Source: Xestospongia muta (Eukaryota; Porifera; Demospongiae; Haplosclerida; Petrosiidae). From it: DNA of 64,000 nucleotides. This document shows, in pieces, positions 61,041 through 64,000 of this stretch (positions are counted from its first letter, which is position 1; each line of letters begins with the position of its first letter). The stretch spans positions 18,829,745 to 18,893,744 of the forward strand of contig OY848917.1 in assembly GCA_963693285.1 (NCBI GenBank), in the 5' to 3' direction. The notes beneath the pieces are model-generated. The model made no database searches. It saw only the letters and a list, made by a program, of their open reading frames with translations, and was not told where the DNA came from. A program made the translations under genes and the position numbers.

Positions 61041-61299
61041 TGTTACAGAGTGACTAAAATAGTTTTAAACTTTTAATAATAATAATAATATAGTTACAAA
61101 AACCATATATAAACCATATCTCTTACTATATATCCTCTATAAGTATTAGTTGTTTATATAGTCCTGGCCAGGATCACTCGAGATCACTGGACTGCTTTGG
61201 AATTCCCTTTCCTGTCTTGTGATTGGTCCGCTTCGTTCTTGATTAAGTGATCCGCTACCTTGACCTGATCCACTACCTCGACGTATATTATCTGTCACA
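61041..61299 (-). repeat. 5' LTR (259 bp)
   Basis: Minus-strand TGTGACAGATAATATACG to CACTCTGTAACA, ending TG...CA. It includes an (ATT)n stretch and a possible TATA region missing from the other LTR. Confidence 0.9.
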
Positions 61300-61304
61300 T
61301 GTCG
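61300..61304. repeat. Target-site duplication, right copy (TGTCG)
   Basis: Exact match to 56270-56274. Confidence 0.9.
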
Positions 61305-61755
61305 TTTCATCTTTTTTAGGTGGAATCTTTTTCTTTACCTCTGGTGGACACTCTAATTGCTCTGGTTCATAATCCATGTTGTTGAAACCAGGTCATTTGT
61401 ATCTTGTCTTTCTGTGATTCATTTCAATGAAGATTTTTTCCTCCAACACGTCAGTCACAGCATACCTAAACATGTCGTAGCTGGCTCCTGGGTTACCTCT
61501 TTTCCACAAGTGGTACCACACATCTAAAACCGGTTGATTTTTGATTTCAAAAACCAGAACGGCTGGATCCCAATCCAACACATGGCAGGTTTCGTATGAT
61601 TGCGTGTTGAAAGCATCTTTGAGGAAAGTCAATACGTTGTAGTCTGGTACTCTGGACTTGAATCTTGTTGATACATCTTCAACATCTGTTCTTTGCTTAA
61701 ATCATTTGATCATGGGTAAAATACAATCGGCTGGTTGAAATCTTCTTTTGGCCAT

Positions 61756-62033
61756 TTTTGACACACAATTGTTTGGTGTATTTTTAATTGAGGAAATCAG
61801 ATTGGTAGTTTGTTGTTGTTGTTGTTCAACTGCAAAGATTATTTATTCAACCCTTCCCGCTCCAACCTGGCACAACACCCAAACATGCAATCGCTTAAAA
61901 TCATTAGAGCCAAAGAAACAACGCTGTGGCTAACTTACCGGTATCGGGATCAAAACTTCTTATATTAACGGTAACAGTGAATTAAGGGTTAAATTTGACC
62001 GTTGCCTAGCAACATTAGTGCACGTGATTGGGA
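61756..62033. promoter_or_regulatory. Divergent intergenic region, possible bidirectional promoter
   Basis: 278 bp between start codons of the minus-strand gene at 61755 and the plus-strand gene at 62034. It contains a CACGTG E-box at 62021-62026 followed by ATTGG (inverted CCAAT). The assignment rests on gene orientation only. Confidence 0.3.
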
Positions 62034-62435
62034 ATGGCTCTATCTTTCATTGTTGGTGATATATTCTGCAGTTTTACAGAACTGGAGACCAAACTGAACG
62101 ATTATAAATCGGTAAACTGTGTGGAATTTTGGAAACGAGGCGCCAGAACTATTATGGCTGCAAAGAAAAGGTTGGCAAAAGAACTCAAGCCCGAACTAAG
62201 ATATTACGAGATAATGTACTGCTGTATACACGGACGGCAGTCCTTCAAGGCTACAGGAAAGGGAATTAGATCAACTTAGTAAGGGTAATTGTCACATCTG
62301 CTGATGATAATGATTTTTATTCACAGTACATTTAAACGTGACTGCCCAGCACACATTACCCTTCATGTTAATGTAAATGGTACTGCCTTAGAAGTGAAGA
62401 GTGTTTCAACTGAATATAAGCATGAAATATCACAG
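62034..62435 (+). CDS. FAR1/SWIM-type DNA-binding domain, two 5' exons
   Basis: Exon 1 (62034-62278) starts MALSFIVGDIFCSFTELETK and joins in phase to exon 2 (62327-62435) across a 48-bp GT-AG intron. The product has LRYYEIMYCCIHGRQSFK, then FKRDCPAHITLHVNVNG, LEVKSVSTEYKHEIS. A C-x-H, a CPAxI and a terminal H-x-H-like (YKHE) arrangement is the FAR1/WRKY-GCM1 zinc fold seen at the N-terminus of ZSWIM proteins and MULE transposases. The donor at 62436 leads to exons I cannot find in the remaining 1.6 kb, so the gene is either truncated or longer than the window. Divergent from the gene at 61755. Confidence 0.55.
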
Positions 62436-63074
62436 GTACGCGTTGGAATAGTGTCAGTTTTAACATGACTTGTGGCAATGTTATATAGGCACTATTTAAT
62501 TGTTTCTTAGTGATTGTATGTATGTTAAACAGTTTCTGTTTATTAGACAAACATTCTTAGTAGATTACAGTTGTACACTGCTTACATCTCCATTACCTGC
62601 ATCCATTGAACACTAACAGCATCAATAAGTAATTCTATTCCTTCTATTACATCATTCTGGCCACCAAAAGCTATGTGTTTTGATGTCATCAATGCCTATT
62701 AAATGACATAAATCATATCATATTGCCTGAAATAAATGAATACTGTTATCATCTGTGAATTAGCAACGTTATCTTCTACTGTGCACTCAATGTTCAAGTA
62801 TTCTTTTTGGACTGGTGTTAATTCCACTTGTGGACCGTTGTGGTATACCTATTATAATAATTCATCATTACTTCAAAGTTTGGGGTTTCTAATTACCACA
62901 TAGATGTTTTGCCAGTGGGGTTACATGCAATAACTGGAGGATGCTGTTTATCCAACATAGGTTGCTGGTTTGATTTCCAAAACCCTTGTTGTGTGTATAG
63001 CATAACTCCAGTGGCGCTCCAGTCTCATAGATCTGTCATTTATATACAAACACCTTGTCAAAGATGACTGATTA

Positions 63075-64000
63075 TTAAGTCACAGGTGTTGATGGTAACA
63101 AACAAGGTTGAAAAGATGTTATAATGACATCTTCATCATCATTGTGTTCATCACTCCTAGAGAATTTCAACTTTTCACTATCATTAATGACTTCTTGTTT
63201 TTCCTGCATTAAAGTGAGTACTTAGTACATTAAACACTTAATTAATCATACATTGCATTCTACGGACAATGTTTCATCACAGCCTTCCCTATAGGAGATT
63301 ATAATATGTATTTGTGTATATATCGTTAGTCATCTGACTTTGGTTTGATGGACACTTGAGATGATTTTGTATTGCTAACTTCATCATATTGGGACCTAAG
63401 TGAGAAAACTGAAAGTTATCTCTAAACGTATTCTGTGCATACAGCAATATAAAATCCTTCTTTGGAAGCTTTTGGTAGTGACCCATTAGGTTTTGTCCTG
63501 GCTTCTTAGATCTTTTTGATCACTTCTCCTCAAGCAGTTTTGTTTTTGGTTTATCTAGCTGTTTCTGAATACATGTATATATATTTTGTATATAAAGACA
63601 AATAATGTACTTTACCTTTAGCCTCTGTCTGTCTTTAGTAAAAACATTGTCAATATAAGCCAGCTGCCTTCCAAAGTGAATTGAGTAGTGCTCCTTTAAA
63701 AAAAGATCTGTCGCTTTCTGTGCTTTGGATGGTCACTTCTTTTCAATATGAGGTTCCAGGCCTCAATTGTTCCAGCAGTTCGATTTCTGCTTGTTGACAT
63801 ATCTCCTGAATTAACACTCCTCAGTATATTTGTCCAAAAAGGAACCATCGACAACCATTTCCGTTCCATTGTTTCGATCCATTTAGGTTGAAAAATTGGG
63901 TTTGGAGGACATGTTTTGTTACCAGTATATCCTCTGCTAACTCTTCGTTAATGTTGTCAATGTTGTTGTCGATTAACTGGGGGACCTCTCCAAGTTTTTT
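63075..64000 (-). pseudogene. Transposase-like gene fragment, 3' exons
   Basis: Minus-strand reading enters from beyond the window end. Near 63925-63760 it gives NPIFQPKWIETMERKWLSMV, PFWTNILRSVNSG and NRTAGTIEAWNLILK. After a frameshift come PSKAQKATDLFLKEHY and FGRQLAYIDNVFTKDRQRLK with a GTAAAG donor near 63617. A further segment (63507-63289) contains LMGHYQKLPKKDFILLY and HLGPNMMKLAIQNHLKC. The last exon (63203-63075) starts EKQEVINDSEKLKFS and ends with TAA. The NRxxxxIExW helix resembles the C-terminal Glu region of DDE-type transposases. The family is not identified. Confidence 0.4.

Larger units (their letters stand above)
56275..61299 (-). mobile_element. Ty3/Gypsy-like LTR retrotransposon with integrase before RT (gmr1-type order)
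   Basis: The 5,025-bp element is bounded by LTRs (56275-56429 and 61041-61299) and a 5-bp target duplication. On the minus strand the order is gag (60.95-60.18 kb), protease (59.83-59.57), integrase (58.92-57.89), RT (57.84-57.09) and RNase H (56.94-56.52). Integrase upstream of RT is the Ty1/copia order but the RT and RNase H motifs are Ty3/Gypsy, the arrangement described for gmr1 elements. A polypurine tract (AGAGAAGGAGGGGAGTAA on the minus strand) abuts the 3' LTR, and TGGTGGCAGCGGTGGG lies five bases inside the 5' LTR as a candidate primer-binding site. Several stops and frameshifts. Confidence 0.88.
56088..61755 (-). pseudogene. Coiled-coil protein gene split by an LTR retrotransposon
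   Basis: The gene starts at ATG 61755 (MAKRRFQPADCILPMIK), runs to 61305, is interrupted by the element 56275-61299 and resumes at 56269 to a TAA near 56088. With one copy of the 5-bp duplication removed, the frame continues without a shift into a coiled-coil-like stretch (FENMYKKVDDILKAIETL) and a Pro/Ser/Asn-rich tail. Two in-frame TGA codons occur (after MIK and after KTRYK). The middle contains VLDWDPAVLVFEIKN and WYHLWKRGNPGASYDMF. I do not recognise the family. The length would be about 240 residues. It may belong to a larger mobile unit with the divergent plus-strand gene at 62034. Confidence 0.55.

Overview
The window looks like genomic DNA from a demosponge; this is an inference from gene content and structure, since no rRNA, tRNA or mitochondrial marker is present. 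It is AT-rich. Its host genes have very short spliceosomal introns (about 50-70 bp in the best-resolved gene) next to a few long, repeat-filled ones. It carries a complete 2'-5' oligoadenylate synthetase gene, an ankyrin-NHL protein gene, and the C-terminal exons of a KNTC1/ROD-like kinetochore gene.

Layout. 1-25 kb is mainly non-coding with a few host genes. Copies of a small acidic terminal exon and its flanks form a dispersed tandem family (1-0.59, 15.1-18.0 and 21.0-23.0 kb). Inside that family lie an OAS gene (5.26-7.25 kb, +) with a pogo-like element in intron 1, and a convergent ANK-NHL gene (12.0-8.85 kb, -). Small terminal-inverted-repeat elements lie at 2.8-3.5, 3.8-4.6 and 5.3-5.9 kb. 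25-36.4 kb is a graveyard of mobile elements: two hAT/KAT-type transposases, a MULE-like relic, three Ty3/Gypsy fragments and one BEL/Pao fragment, nearly all broken by stops and frameshifts.

36.4-49.1 kb holds a BEL/Pao retrotransposon whose 5' part (gag, protease, RT, RNase H) and 3' part (integrase, LTR) are separated by about 6.9 kb. The intervening segment has the KNTC1-like exons, large CT and ATCC simple repeats sitting in its introns, several minisatellites and an unrecognised Cys-rich ORF. 49.1-54.5 kb holds two head-to-head genes that look transposon-like: a degenerate C2H2 protein on the minus strand, and on the plus strand a broken long ORF with a possible Asp/Asp/Glu core and zinc-binding segments. 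56.27-61.30 kb is a structurally clear LTR retrotransposon (minus strand, 5-bp target duplication TGTCG) whose integrase precedes reverse transcriptase, the gmr1-type order that is unusual for Ty3/Gypsy. It sits inside the coding sequence of another minus-strand gene. The last 2 kb carry a FAR1/SWIM-type exon pair (+) and a transposase-like gene fragment (-).

The host genes do not form an operon. OAS (nucleotide-based innate immunity) and the ANK-NHL protein are convergent neighbours and may each be intact. The most rewarding regions for follow-up are the head-to-head pair at 49-54.5 kb, the integrase-first retrotransposon, the ANK-NHL fusion, and the KNTC1-like segment lodged between the two parts of a BEL element.
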